This document shows, piece by piece, positions 1 through 8,446 of a stretch of 33,969 nt of DNA. Made by a program: the position numbers and the translations under genes. Source of the stretch: Sphingobacteriaceae bacterium UBA2059. Lineage in GTDB: Bacteria > Bacteroidota > Bacteroidia > Sphingobacteriales > Sphingobacteriaceae. The stretch is from contig DDAL01000008.1 in assembly GCA_002332615.1 (NCBI GenBank), positions 384,890 through 418,858 on the forward strand, given 5' to 3'. A model generated the notes under the pieces. That model was not told the origin of the DNA, searched no databases, and was given only the letters and a program-made list of their open reading frames with translations. How positions within the stretch are numbered: the stretch's first letter is position 1; each line of letters opens with the position of its first letter.

Positions 1-1343
1 GTTTGGGCGAACTACTGGAAAGTGCTTTCCCCTATCAAAGCACGCTTGTATCCTTTACGGCCTTGCTGCTGTATTACTTTTTGTGCGACCTGCTTTTGCG
101 CTTTCAGTTTCAGGAGCTGCCTACCCTGAGTGTGCGCCCTTACCTGCATTTGCGCCTGAGGCGCAGGCAGCTGGTAAACTATTTGTGCGTCAGTTCCTTA
201 TGGTCGGTATTTAACTTGCTGCCCTTTATCCTGGTGCTGCCTTTTTTGCTCAGGGTAGTGCTGCCCTATCAGCCTGCGGCGGTATTCTGGGGGCTGCTGC
301 TGTGCATTATCGGCCTCACCACGTTTAATCATTTTTTTAGTTTGTGGTTTAAGCGCAAGGCCAATCTTAACGGCTGGTATCTGCTTAGCCTGGTACTGGT
401 GCTGGCATCCCTTGCCCTGGCCGATTTTTACTGGGAGCTGTTTTCGCTTTCGGAAGTTTCGCAGTTTCTATTTTCCAGGCTGCTGAGCGCTCCGCTTTGG
501 TGTGTGCCGGTTGTGCTTGCAGGCATAGCTATGTTTAGCGTTAACTACCGCTTTCTTAAAGAGAACCTTTATCTGGACGAGCTAAAGGGCCGGCCTGCAG
601 AGGCTGCCGGTACAGGCAATATGCGCTTTTTTAACGGTTTTGGCCTGCCGGGCATGCTGGCTCAGATGGAGCTTAAGCTTATTCTGCGCAATAAAAGGCC
701 GCGTTCGGTATTAAATATCAGTGCCTTTAGCTTGTTCTACGGGTTGCTGTTTTTTACCAATCCGGCTTATAACCAGGGGTATGGATTTAAGGTATTTGCG
801 TCGGTGTTTATGACCGGCATCTTCATTGCCAACTACGGTCAGTTTATGTTTAGCTGGCAGTCGGCCTGCTTTGATGGCTTAATGGTGTCTAAGATGAAAG
901 CACGCGATTTTTTTGCCTCCAAAGTGCTCATTTTCTTTCTGTTTGCGGGCCTGGCACTGCTGCTGTGTATACCCTATGTGTACTTTGGCCTGGATGTGCT
1001 GGGAGTGCTGATAGCGGTATTTTTATGGAATATAGGGGTAAACTCCTTTCTGGTGCTCTATTTTGCTAATTATAACTATAAGCGCATAGACTTGTCTAAA
1101 GCGGCTACCTTTAACTGGGAGGGGGTGGGCGCTATGCAGTGGCTCATGTCGGCCCCTCTGCTTTTTGGCCCCAGTCTAATCTACGGAATTTTTTCCCTGG
1201 CCGGCGCGCCGGTAGCTGGTATTATGGCCATTGGTGGCATAGGGCTTATCTTTATTCTGGGTCGTAACCTGTGGATCGGGTATCTGGCCGAAAAGTTTCA
1301 ACAACAGCGTTATAAAATTTCAGAAGGTTTCAGACATGAATAG
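1..1343 (+). CDS. DUF5687 family ABC-type permease (5' truncated)
   Basis: This is a polytopic inner-membrane protein, probably the permease partner of the ATPase that follows. The reading frame is open from the window edge (first full codon at base 3) to a stop at 1343, 446 residues visible. Many hydrophobic segments are separated by short basic loops such as LRLRRRQL. The TTG at base 3 is unlikely to be the true start: Bacteroidota DUF5687 proteins are usually some tens of residues longer and begin with another membrane helix, so the N-terminus lies upstream of the window. The last 8 bases overlap the start of the ATPase gene, which suggests translational coupling. The transported substrate cannot be inferred. 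The family call rests on overall resemblance and on the ATPase neighbour. Confidence 0.75.
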   Translation, partial: LGELLESAFPYQSTLVSFTALLLYYFLCDLLLRFQFQELPTLSVRPYLHLRLRRRQLVNYLCVSSLWSVFNLLPFILVLPFLLRVVLPYQPAAVFWGLLLCIIGLTTFNHFFSLWFKRKANLNGWYLLSLVLVLASLALADFYWELFSLSEVSQFLFSRLLSAPLWCVPVVLAGIAMFSVNYRFLKENLYLDELKGRPAEAAGTGNMRFFNGFGLPGMLAQMELKLILRNKRPRSVLNISAFSLFYGLLFFTNPAYNQGYGFKVFASVFMTGIFIANYGQFMFSWQSACFDGLMVSKMKARDFFASKVLIFFLFAGLALLLCIPYVYFGLDVLGVLIAVFLWNIGVNSFLVLYFANYNYKRIDLSKAATFNWEGVGAMQWLMSAPLLFGPSLIYGIFSLAGAPVAGIMAIGGIGLIFILGRNLWIGYLAEKFQQQRYKISEGFRHE

Positions 1344-2070
1344 TACTTTGGCAGAACAACATACAGGCCCCGAAAGCCTGCTTTTTATACAGGATTTAAA
1401 AAAGGCTTATGGGCCCTATGTGGTGGTGGATATTCCGCAGCTGCAGGTGGGCGGTGGCGAGGCTATTGGCCTGGTGGGCAATAACGGAGCCGGCAAAACA
1501 ACGCTGTTTCGCCTTATGCTCGACCTTATACGGGCTGAAACTGGGGCCGTTTTTTCTAAGGGTGCCAATGTGGCCCAGTCTGAACATTGGAAAGATTATA
1601 CCGCTTCCTATCTGGACGAGGGCTTTTTAATTGATTACCTGAAGCCGGAAGAGTATTTTGAATTTATTATCCGTCTGTATCAGCTAAACCGGGTTGAGGC
1701 CGGGGCGATGCTGGAACGTTATTCTGAGTTCTTTAATGACGAGATCATGGGTCGCGGAAAGTATATCCGCGACCTGTCTAAAGGAAATCAGAGCAAGGTG
1801 GGTGTGGTTGGAGCCCTGCTTCAAAAGCCGCAGGTGCTGCTGCTTGATGAGCCTTTTGCCAATATAGACCCGAGCACGCAGATACGTTTAAAGAAACTGC
1901 TTAAAGAGGCCAGTGCCCTGGGTACCACTGTTTTTGTATCGAGCCATGACCTTAATCATGTTACGGATGTGTGCGACCGTATTCTGCTGATGGAAAAGGG
2001 GCGCATTATAAAGGACCTGCGCACCGATAGCAATACGCTGGAAGAGCTAAAGGGTTATTTTTCGGTTTAG
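1336..2070 (+). CDS. ABC transporter ATP-binding protein
   Basis: This 244-residue cytoplasmic ATPase should power the DUF5687 permease encoded immediately upstream. It has a clear Walker A motif (GNNGAGKTT, about residues 48-56), an ABC signature region written LSKGNQSKVGV, a Walker B motif (VLLLDEP) followed by the D-loop (FANIDPST), and the switch histidine in SSHDLNH. The signature is a variant of LSGGQ, which is common in exporter-type ATPases of this class. The ATG at 1336 overlaps the permease stop by 8 bases, so the pair is almost certainly one transcript. A single nucleotide-binding domain and no fused membrane domain fit a dimer that recruits the permease. The substrate is unknown. 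Confidence 0.9.
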   Translation: MNSTLAEQHTGPESLLFIQDLKKAYGPYVVVDIPQLQVGGGEAIGLVGNNGAGKTTLFRLMLDLIRAETGAVFSKGANVAQSEHWKDYTASYLDEGFLIDYLKPEEYFEFIIRLYQLNRVEAGAMLERYSEFFNDEIMGRGKYIRDLSKGNQSKVGVVGALLQKPQVLLLDEPFANIDPSTQIRLKKLLKEASALGTTVFVSSHDLNHVTDVCDRILLMEKGRIIKDLRTDSNTLEELKGYFSV

Positions 2071-2085
2071 GCCGGAGGCCGGCCT
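2069..2085 (+). terminator. GC-rich hairpin directly after the ABC operon
   Basis: AGGCCGG and CCGGCCT pair perfectly around a 3-base loop (AGG), starting inside the stop codon of the ATPase gene. Only two T residues follow, so this is at best a weak intrinsic terminator or an RNA-stabilising 3' end. Confidence 0.35.
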
Positions 2086-2224
2086 TACGTTGAGGCACCG
2101 GCGAATGCCTTAAGCTGGCTGACTAAGAGGGCTTACTGCGCCGATAGCTGTCCTGCTGGGTTGCGTTAAAATTGCTTTTAACGAAGCGGACTATAGTTTT
2201 GTTTTCTTTTGAAAAAATAAAAGA

Positions 2225-2232
2225 TACTTTTG
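2225..2232 (+). promoter_or_regulatory. Bacteroidota -7 box of the porin gene
   Basis: TACTTTTG matches the Bacteroidota -7 consensus TAnnTTTG exactly and lies 56 bases before the porin start. TTTTG runs sit upstream, but none is at the ideal 19-21 base spacing. The expected start site near 2237 gives a leader of roughly 50 bases and supports the start at 2289 over the earlier in-frame codon at 2172, which would be untranscribed. Confidence 0.5.
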
Positions 2233-2288
2233 TGCCTTATTATGCCTTCTGCAGATCATCTGCCGGGGCTCTCAATCAATTACACTAT

Positions 2289-3581
2289 ATGAAAAGAAAA
2301 TTTTTACTTTTTGTTTCCCTGGCATTCAGCACGGCAGCCATGGCTCAGGAATTTAAAGTGGACGCGCAGTTGCGTCCGCGTTTTGAAAGCCGCAATGGTT
2401 TCGGTAAGCTGCGTCCGGCTAATGATAATGCAGATGAGGCAGCAAACCTTATTTCGCAGCGCGCACGCCTGGGCTTAGGCTATAAGAACGACGAAGGGAA
2501 CATTCGCTTTAAATTTACCTTGCAGGATGTGCGTACCTGGGGGGACCTGCCGCAAACGAATACGACAAATAAGGGGTCTTTTACTCTGCATGAGGCTTGG
2601 GGCGAGTTGATGCTTTCGCGCGACATGGGCCTTAAGCTGGGCCGTCAGGAAATTAATTTGGATAATGCCCGCATCATGGGTAACCTCGACTGGGCTCAGC
2701 AGGGCCGCGCACACGATGCTGCTATGCTGAATTATGAGGGCGACTTTAACCTTAAGCTTGCTGCGGCATTGAATACTAATGGCGAAACGCTTGTTAAAAG
2801 TGTGTATGATGTGGCTAACTATAAGAGCATGCAGTTGCTGTGGCTTAACAAAAAGTTTGACCATGTTAATGCAAGTCTTCTTTTCCTTAACAACGGTATG
2901 GAGTATAATAAGGATACTGCTCTGGTAAATAAAGGCTTTGCCAAGGGACGTGCTGTTGCTTACAGCCAAACGATGGGAGGCCGTGTGGAATTCAGGCAGA
3001 ATATGCTGGGTTTTAACCTGGAAGCTTACTACCAGACGGGTAAGGATAATTTGAATACCAGCCTATCTGCTTATGACGCTATTGCCGAACTGGTTTTAAA
3101 ACCCCGTAACTTTACTGTAACCCTGGGTACTGAGTTCCTGTCGGGTACTGATCAGGATGAAACAGATGGTAAGAACCATTCTTTCAATCCTTTTTATGGC
3201 ACCAACCACAAGTTTAACGGCTATATGGACTACTTCTATGTAGGTGGCCGTTACCTTAACAGCCGCGGTTTGAACGACATTTACGGGTCGGTAGTGTATA
3301 ATGAGAAAAAGCTAAGCCTTGAACTGGCTATGCATGGCTTTAACGCAATGGGCAATGTGCTTGATGCCGAAAAGAACTCTATGAAAAAATACCTGGGCTT
3401 TGAAACGGATTTTGTGGCATCTTATCAGCTGCACGAAATGGCTGCTTTGCAAGCCGGCTTTTCATTTCTTAAAGGAACCAGTACGTTGGAAACCCTTACA
3501 GGGGGCGACAAGTCTAAGCTGAGCACCTGGGGATGGATATCTGTGAATATTAAACCTACGCTTTTTTTAAGCAGTATGTAA
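2289..3581 (+). CDS. Outer-membrane beta-barrel porin, alginate-export-like
   Basis: This is a 430-residue secreted protein with a Sec signal peptide (basic KRK, hydrophobic core, cleavage after AMAQ near residue 20). The mature part is rich in alternating aromatic/hydrophobic strands and Asn/Gly turns, typical of an outer-membrane barrel. The opening section (QLRPRFESRNGFG, then QRARLGLGYKN and LGRQEINLDNARIMGNLDW) resembles the alginate-export/DUF1302-type porin family of Bacteroidota. The frame stays open upstream to 2172, but the signal peptide and the -7 box at 2225 place the start at 2289. It precedes the nitrite-reduction block, yet a terminator and a reverse-strand gene separate them. 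The substrate is not known; the family name does not imply alginate. Confidence 0.75.
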   Translation: MKRKFLLFVSLAFSTAAMAQEFKVDAQLRPRFESRNGFGKLRPANDNADEAANLISQRARLGLGYKNDEGNIRFKFTLQDVRTWGDLPQTNTTNKGSFTLHEAWGELMLSRDMGLKLGRQEINLDNARIMGNLDWAQQGRAHDAAMLNYEGDFNLKLAAALNTNGETLVKSVYDVANYKSMQLLWLNKKFDHVNASLLFLNNGMEYNKDTALVNKGFAKGRAVAYSQTMGGRVEFRQNMLGFNLEAYYQTGKDNLNTSLSAYDAIAELVLKPRNFTVTLGTEFLSGTDQDETDGKNHSFNPFYGTNHKFNGYMDYFYVGGRYLNSRGLNDIYGSVVYNEKKLSLELAMHGFNAMGNVLDAEKNSMKKYLGFETDFVASYQLHEMAALQAGFSFLKGTSTLETLTGGDKSKLSTWGWISVNIKPTLFLSSM

Positions 3582-3630
3582 GAAATGAACGGCAAGCACG
3601 TGTATTAGCTTTTGCTTCCGTTCTAATTTA

Positions 3631-3688
3631 AAAAAAGCCCTGCTGCACAGGCCGGAAATATACCGGCTAAAGCAGCAGGGCTTTTTTT
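3631..3688. terminator. Bidirectional intrinsic terminator
   Basis: GCCCTGCTGC (3637-3646) pairs with GCAGCAGGGC (3672-3681). It is flanked by six A on the left and seven T on the right, and an inner GCCGG/CCGGC hairpin extends the structure. The A and T tracts let it work in both directions, serving the porin gene from the left and the small reverse-strand gene ending at 3699 from the right. Confidence 0.92.
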
Positions 3689-3698
3689 GTGGTTGCTG

Positions 3699-3935
3699 TT
3701 AACCGTTCTTCTCGGAAAAGTCTTTATTTTCCTGATTTCTTTCGGCATCAGCGCCGGCATCTTTGTCCTTCAATAGTTCCTGCGCAAGTGGGGTCATTTC
3801 GGTGTTTTCGCCTAGCGTATCATCATCTGCACCTGCTGTATCGTTCCGTTTTGGGTCAATGTTCTGGCTCTGCTCTTGTGCATGGGCTGTGTTTTGTTCG
3901 CGTGTTTCTTTGTTGTTCATTTCCTGATCTTTCAT
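3699..3935 (-). CDS. Small acidic hydrophilic protein, unknown function
   Basis: This 78-residue protein has no hydrophobic segment, no cysteine and no recognised domain. It is dominated by D, E, K, N, Q and T and looks intrinsically disordered. The start at 3935 begins MKDQEMNNKE. Its stop lies just before a bidirectional terminator, which makes it a compact single-gene unit. The composition and the MKDQ start resemble the 57-residue protein at 22,674-22,847, so the two may be related stress-type proteins, though this is only resemblance. I do not recognise a family. Coding is supported by the closed unit with its terminator. Confidence 0.6.
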   Translation of the reverse strand: MKDQEMNNKETREQNTAHAQEQSQNIDPKRNDTAGADDDTLGENTEMTPLAQELLKDKDAGADAERNQENKDFSEKNG

Positions 3936-4146
3936 GGTTAGAGGTTTTAGTATTATTAAAAGTCAAAGCTCCTAGCTTTTGTTTGTAATAAGCTGTATTC
4001 GTGCTGAAAAGCTTTTTCCGGTCGAGCCAGACCGACTGGATAGGTAAGCCCGGAAACTACGGAGAGGCCGCAGGCTATAAGCTTGAGCGCAGGTTTTTCG
4101 GGAACGTTCTATTCTTTTTTGACAATTAAAAGATAAAAACGTCTTT

Positions 4147-4164
4147 TTGTGACTTATGTCATTT
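4147..4164 (+). promoter_or_regulatory. CRP/FNR-family type operator upstream of nrfH
   Basis: TTGTGA-N6-TCATTT contains a perfect TGAC-TTAT-GTCA palindrome (4150-4161). It resembles half-sites bound by CRP/FNR-superfamily regulators such as HcpR. The centre at 4155.5 lies about 41.5 bases before the start site expected from the -7 box, the class II activator position. The identity of the regulator is inference. Confidence 0.5.
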
Positions 4165-4192
4165 TTGTGTAAAGACAGTAGCGGTATATTTG
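4164..4192 (+). promoter_or_regulatory. nrfHA promoter (-33 TTTG, -7 TATATTTG)
   Basis: TTTG at 4164-4167 and TATATTTG at 4185-4192 are separated by 17 bases, and the -7 box fits TAnnTTTG exactly. The start site expected 4-6 bases downstream falls at about 4197, so the mRNA would begin only a few bases before the ATG at 4199. The box also overlaps the in-frame TTG at 4190, which argues against that codon as the start. Confidence 0.65.
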
Positions 4193-4198
4193 ATCATT

Positions 4199-4804
4199 AT
4201 GAGAAAACTCATCCAGCTATTAATGCCTCCCAAACAATGGTTATCCTACGTGATGCTGTCGTTGGCTATTATAGTAGGTTTGTGGGTATACCTGGTATAT
4301 GTGTCCAATGCTCATTCATACTTATCGGATGATCCAAAAGCCTGCGTTAACTGTCATGTTATGACGTCGTACTATGCTACCTGGCAGCATAGTTCGCATG
4401 CAAGGGTTACGAACTGTAATGATTGCCATGTGCCACATAACAATGCGTTTAACAAATACTTCTTTAAAGCGAAAGATGGTTTGTATCATGCCACTATATT
4501 TACTCTGAGGGCTGAGCCACAGGTAATTAAGATAAAAGAGGCCGGTACCAATGTGGTGCAGAAGAATTGTCAGCGCTGCCATTCGGACCTGAATGAGAAC
4601 GTGAAGACCATGGGTGCTACACTTGAAAGCCGCAACCATGGCGAAGGTAAACTTTGCTGGGATTGCCACCGGGAGGTTCCTCATGGCAGGGTTAACAGCC
4701 TGTCATCTGCTCCAAATGCGCAGGTGCCGCTTACAGACTCGCCGGTGCCTGAGTGGCTGAAAAAAAGAATAGAACAACAAGAAGATAAACAAACAGAAAA
4801 TTAA
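4199..4804 (+). CDS. nrfH: Cytochrome c nitrite reductase membrane subunit NrfH
   Basis: NrfH is the membrane-anchored tetrahaem quinol dehydrogenase that passes electrons from menaquinol to NrfA in respiratory reduction of nitrite to ammonium. The protein has 201 residues: one N-terminal membrane helix (about residues 15-36), then four CxxCH haem sites, CVNCH (49-53), CNDCH, CQRCH and CWDCH. The first is followed by Met (CVNCHVM), matching the unusual Met-ligated haem 1 of the NrfH/NapC family. The C-terminus is charged. I chose the ATG at 4199 because the earlier TTG falls inside the promoter -7 box. nrfA starts 35 bases downstream, forming an operon. Confidence 0.95.
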   Translation: MRKLIQLLMPPKQWLSYVMLSLAIIVGLWVYLVYVSNAHSYLSDDPKACVNCHVMTSYYATWQHSSHARVTNCNDCHVPHNNAFNKYFFKAKDGLYHATIFTLRAEPQVIKIKEAGTNVVQKNCQRCHSDLNENVKTMGATLESRNHGEGKLCWDCHREVPHGRVNSLSSAPNAQVPLTDSPVPEWLKKRIEQQEDKQTEN

Positions 4805-4839
4805 GGGTTGACCTGCTTACTATCAATAGGAAAGAATAT

Positions 4840-6354
4840 ATGAAAAGCGTAAGAGAACATGTAAAAGAGAAGCCCTGGTTGGGCTGGGTATTGTTTTTAT
4901 TCACTATGGCTGTGGTGTTCATTTTTGGACTGCTGGTGTCTAGTGTAATGGAACGCCGCACCGAAGCTTTGTTTGTAAACAAGGCTGCCAATGAAATAGC
5001 TCCACTTGAAAATCGCAATGAGGTGTGGGGTGCAAACTATCCCCGTGAATTTGAATCTTATTATGAAACGAAGGATACTACCTTTGCCAGTAAGTTTGGC
5101 GGCTCGGCCATGCGCGATATCCTGGAAGAAGATCCGCGTATGGTGATCCTTTGGGCAGGATATGCGTTTTCTAAAGACTATACTCAGGCTCGCGGTCACT
5201 ACTACGCGCTTGACGATATCAGAAATTCGCTGCGCACGGGTGCTCCTAAGACCGATCAGGATGGTCCGCAGGCTTCCAGCTGCTGGGTTTGTAAGAGTCC
5301 GGATGTTCCGCGTATGATGAATAAGCTGGGCCTTGAGGAGTTTTACAAGCAAACCTGGGCCGGTATGGGATCTGAAATTGTGAATCCTATAGGCTGTGCA
5401 GACTGTCATGATTCTAAGACCATGAACCTTAAAATTACCCGTCCGCATTTGATCGATGCATTTAAAGCGCAGGGTAAGGATATAACCAAGGCTTCTCACC
5501 AGGAAATGCGCTCGCTGGTATGCGCCCAGTGTCACGTTGAGTATTACTTTGACAAGAAGAAGGTGGAAGGTGCGTCTATCGTTACTCTTCCATGGAAAAA
5601 TGGCAGCACCGTTGAGGATATGGAGAAATACTATGATGAGATTGAATTTACCGACTTTACTCACGCCTTGAGCAAAGCGCCTATTATAAAGGCGCAACAT
5701 CCTGATTACGAGCTTTATCAGGTAGGTATTCACGGACAAAGAGGCGTTTCTTGTGCCGATTGCCACATGCCTTATAAAAGCGAGGGCGGGCAGAAATTTA
5801 CAGATCATAAGATACAGTCGCCTTTGAACAATGTGGCTAACTCTTGCCAGGTATGTCACCGCGAAAAAGAAAATGTATTGGTGCAAAATGTGTACGACAG
5901 GCAGGAAAAGGTAGCACAAATACGTGTGGAGCTTGAAGATCAGCTTGTTAAAGCGCATCAGGAAGCTAAGCTTGCATGGGAAAAAGGTGCCAGCGAAGCT
6001 CAGATGAAAGGTGTATTAAAACTTATCCGCCAGGCTCAGTGGCGCTGGGATTTTGTGGGTGCTTCTCATGGTGGTTCTTTCCATGCTCCCTTAGAAACAG
6101 CCCGCATTGTAACCAATGGTTTGAACAGGGCTGCCGAAGCCAGGATAGAGCTCTCTAAAGTATTGTCCTCTCTTGGACATAACGGTCCGGTAAAGTATGC
6201 TGACATTTCTACCAAAGAAAAGGCTCAGAAATACCTTGGACTGGATATGGCTAAGGAACATGCTGCTAAAAATGAGTTTAAAAAGACTGTAGTACCTCAG
6301 TGGCTTGAAAAGGCTCGCAAAAAAGGATTATTGTTTACTGCAGCAACTAATTAA
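4840..6354 (+). CDS. nrfA: Ammonia-forming cytochrome c nitrite reductase NrfA
   Basis: NrfA is the pentahaem enzyme that reduces nitrite to ammonium with six electrons on the periplasmic side. At 504 residues it has the expected family length. The active-site haem motif is CWVCK (148-152), with lysine in place of histidine, and four CxxCH sites follow: CADCH (186), CAQCH (228), CADCH (305) and CQVCH (336). The calcium-site residues of the family appear as E234-Y235 (CAQCHVEYY) and K284/Q286 (IIKAQHPD). Residues 14-36 form an uncleaved-looking membrane anchor or signal helix. It follows nrfH closely and precedes a haem-attachment pair, so the block is self-contained. Confidence 0.97.
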   Translation: MKSVREHVKEKPWLGWVLFLFTMAVVFIFGLLVSSVMERRTEALFVNKAANEIAPLENRNEVWGANYPREFESYYETKDTTFASKFGGSAMRDILEEDPRMVILWAGYAFSKDYTQARGHYYALDDIRNSLRTGAPKTDQDGPQASSCWVCKSPDVPRMMNKLGLEEFYKQTWAGMGSEIVNPIGCADCHDSKTMNLKITRPHLIDAFKAQGKDITKASHQEMRSLVCAQCHVEYYFDKKKVEGASIVTLPWKNGSTVEDMEKYYDEIEFTDFTHALSKAPIIKAQHPDYELYQVGIHGQRGVSCADCHMPYKSEGGQKFTDHKIQSPLNNVANSCQVCHREKENVLVQNVYDRQEKVAQIRVELEDQLVKAHQEAKLAWEKGASEAQMKGVLKLIRQAQWRWDFVGASHGGSFHAPLETARIVTNGLNRAAEARIELSKVLSSLGHNGPVKYADISTKEKAQKYLGLDMAKEHAAKNEFKKTVVPQWLEKARKKGLLFTAATN

Positions 6355-6399
6355 TTTCTCATATTTGCGCTTATTAAAAAAAGGGTATTGAGTACTAGG

Positions 6400-7641
6400 A
6401 TGAAAGAAGAGAAAGGTGATTTAATAGGCAATCAGACTCGAAATTTATGGCAGTTCCCGTGGAACTACCGCGAGTCGTTTATTATAGCTGCAGGTTTATT
6501 ACTAACGGGTTTCTTGCTTCAGGCAAGTACCCGTATACCGGTTACCGGATTGAGCTCGCCCGCAAATTATATTGCAGGCGGGCTTTTTATCGTTATTCTG
6601 CTTTGGCTCCACTTCAAGAGTAAAACCAATCCGCTGGTTAAGTGGCTGCGCTCTGTGCCTGCTTCAATCAGCTCGCTGGCCATGCTTTTACTGCTGGCCG
6701 TAATTATGGGTACGGTGCCTCAGCAAAACTTTGTACAGGGGGTTAAACCTGATCTTCTGGGTTTGAACAATATTACGTCCAGCTGGCCTTTTGTCATTTC
6801 CCTGGTGTTTATGCTTACTAACCTGGGGCTGGCAACACTGGGTCGCTTGTTTCCGTTTCATATCAAGAATATTGGCTTTGTGCTAAACCACCTGGGGCTT
6901 TTTGTGGCTTTGTTTGCAGGAATGCTGGGTACGGCCGATCTGCAGCGCTATACAATGGACCTTTATGAGGGTAAGCCGGAGTGGCGTGCCATGGATGATA
7001 AGCAGCGGGTAGTTGAAATGCCTTTTGCTATTAAACTGGATAAGTTTAATATGGAAACCTTTACGCCTAAGCTTGCTTTTGCTGATATTAAGAATAACAG
7101 CGTGCAGACGAAAGGGGTAAATGCTTTGCGCATGATCCACAAGGGCGACAAGTATGAGCAGTCGGGCTATTCCATTGAGGTGCTTGATTATATTGAAAAC
7201 TCTATCTTTGCGGGCGAACGCTATCATCCGGTTAACGAGGTGGGGGCTATTCCTGCAGCACTGGTGCGGGTGCATTCGTCGGCAATAGATACCACCGGAT
7301 GGATAAGCTGCGGAAGTTTTGCTACGGAGTTTGCCGCTATTCAGTTAAATGAGCATCTTGCCTTGGTTATGTTACAGCCGGAGGCAAAGAAATACAGCTC
7401 TGAGGTGCAGGTGCTTATTAAGGACGGGGGCTTGCAAAAGGCTTCAATTGAAGTGAACAAACCTTACGCTATTAATGGCTGGAAGGCTTATCAGTTAAGT
7501 TATGACGAGCGGTTTGGAAAGTATTCTAAGCTGAGCGTTATTGAGCTGGTGAGGGATCCCTGGCTGCCGGCGGTTTATATCGGTTTGTTCATGATGATTG
7601 CCGGAGCTATATATATTATCTTTAAAGGGAAAGCAGATTAG
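6400..7641 (+). CDS. ResB-like cytochrome c biogenesis protein
   Basis: This 413-residue membrane protein has several N-terminal helices, a long soluble loop (about residues 180-375) and a C-terminal helix (YIGLFMMIAGAIYIIF). The layout matches the ResB/Ccs1 component of system II cytochrome c maturation, which works with CcsA to deliver haem to apocytochromes outside the membrane. The motif MGTVPQQN follows the third helix. The ATG at 6400 is preferred over the TTG at 6388. It lies 45 bases after nrfA and 4 bases before the ccsA-like gene, so it is probably part of the nrf operon and dedicated to maturing NrfA and NrfH. Whether its CWVCK haem site needs special handling cannot be seen here. 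Confidence 0.85.
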   Translation: MKEEKGDLIGNQTRNLWQFPWNYRESFIIAAGLLLTGFLLQASTRIPVTGLSSPANYIAGGLFIVILLWLHFKSKTNPLVKWLRSVPASISSLAMLLLLAVIMGTVPQQNFVQGVKPDLLGLNNITSSWPFVISLVFMLTNLGLATLGRLFPFHIKNIGFVLNHLGLFVALFAGMLGTADLQRYTMDLYEGKPEWRAMDDKQRVVEMPFAIKLDKFNMETFTPKLAFADIKNNSVQTKGVNALRMIHKGDKYEQSGYSIEVLDYIENSIFAGERYHPVNEVGAIPAALVRVHSSAIDTTGWISCGSFATEFAAIQLNEHLALVMLQPEAKKYSSEVQVLIKDGGLQKASIEVNKPYAINGWKAYQLSYDERFGKYSKLSVIELVRDPWLPAVYIGLFMMIAGAIYIIFKGKAD

Positions 7642-7645
7642 TTTT

Positions 7646-8446
7646 ATGAATTATTGGGTTCAGTTTCCTGTATTTGCAGGTATTGCAGCATTGTGCTGGG
7701 TGGTTGCTGCTGTTTTGCAGCTTGGGCGCAGCAAGCATACAAATACGCTGGTGGTTATAGCCGCTGCTGCGGGTGCTTTGACTATGGTTATTTTTACTGT
7801 TAACTTATGGCAGCACCTGGAACGTCCGCCTATGCGTACGCTTGGAGAAACCCGCCTGTGGTATGCGGTATTTCTGCCGCTGATTGGCGTTGCTACCTTT
7901 TTACGCTGGAAGTATAAGTGGCTGCTTAATTATAGTCTGCTAATGGCGATTGTGTTTTTAACGATCAACTTCCTTAATCCCGATACATACAACAAGGCGC
8001 TTATGCCTGCACTTCAGAGTGTATGGTTCATTCCGCATGTACTGGTATATATCTTTTCGTATGCTTTACTCGCCGCTTCGTCTATTGTGGCGGCTTATGG
8101 CTTGTACAGAGTTTACTTTGGCGGGTTTAACAGGAAAGTCATTGGTGTTGCCAATAATCTTGTTTACATAGGCTTTGGCTTTCTGTCGCTAGGCCTGCTA
8201 TTTGGCTGCTTATGGGCTAAGGAGGCATGGGGCCATTACTGGACCTGGGATCCGAAAGAGACCTGGGCTATGCTTACCTGGCTCGGCTATCTTATTTATA
8301 TCCATGTGAGGTATCGGCATCCGGATAAGGTGGTTTGGGCACTATGGGTGCTCGCGGTTGCTTTTATCATCCTTCTTATTTGTTGGTTTGGTCTTAACTA
8401 TCTGCCCTCTGCTGCTCAGAGCGTGCATACCTATTCCAATGCTTAA
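7646..8446 (+). CDS. ccsA: CcsA-like cytochrome c assembly protein
   Basis: This 266-residue polytopic membrane protein carries the tryptophan-rich WWD haem-handling motif, here WGHYWTWDPKETWAM, preceded by the typical GLLFGCLWAKEA segment. Conserved histidines flank it (FIPHVLVY before, SVHTYSNA at the C-terminus), as expected of the CcsA/ResC subunit of system II. The ATG at 7646 is chosen because the frame upstream overlaps the ResB-like gene and lacks a better start. It follows the ResB-like gene by 4 bases, and together they would make a complete haem lyase for the NrfHA cytochromes encoded just upstream. Confidence 0.93.
   Translation: MNYWVQFPVFAGIAALCWVVAAVLQLGRSKHTNTLVVIAAAAGALTMVIFTVNLWQHLERPPMRTLGETRLWYAVFLPLIGVATFLRWKYKWLLNYSLLMAIVFLTINFLNPDTYNKALMPALQSVWFIPHVLVYIFSYALLAASSIVAAYGLYRVYFGGFNRKVIGVANNLVYIGFGFLSLGLLFGCLWAKEAWGHYWTWDPKETWAMLTWLGYLIYIHVRYRHPDKVVWALWVLAVAFIILLICWFGLNYLPSAAQSVHTYSNA

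Noticed and set aside
2172..2288. Extended N-terminus of the porin
   Set aside because: The upstream codons lie on both sides of the promoter -7 box and precede a perfect signal peptide at 2289.
4897..5958. Long open frame (353 codons) on the strand opposite nrfA
   Set aside because: It is a shadow of the unmistakable nrfA frame: basic, low-complexity composition, no domain, no start signal.
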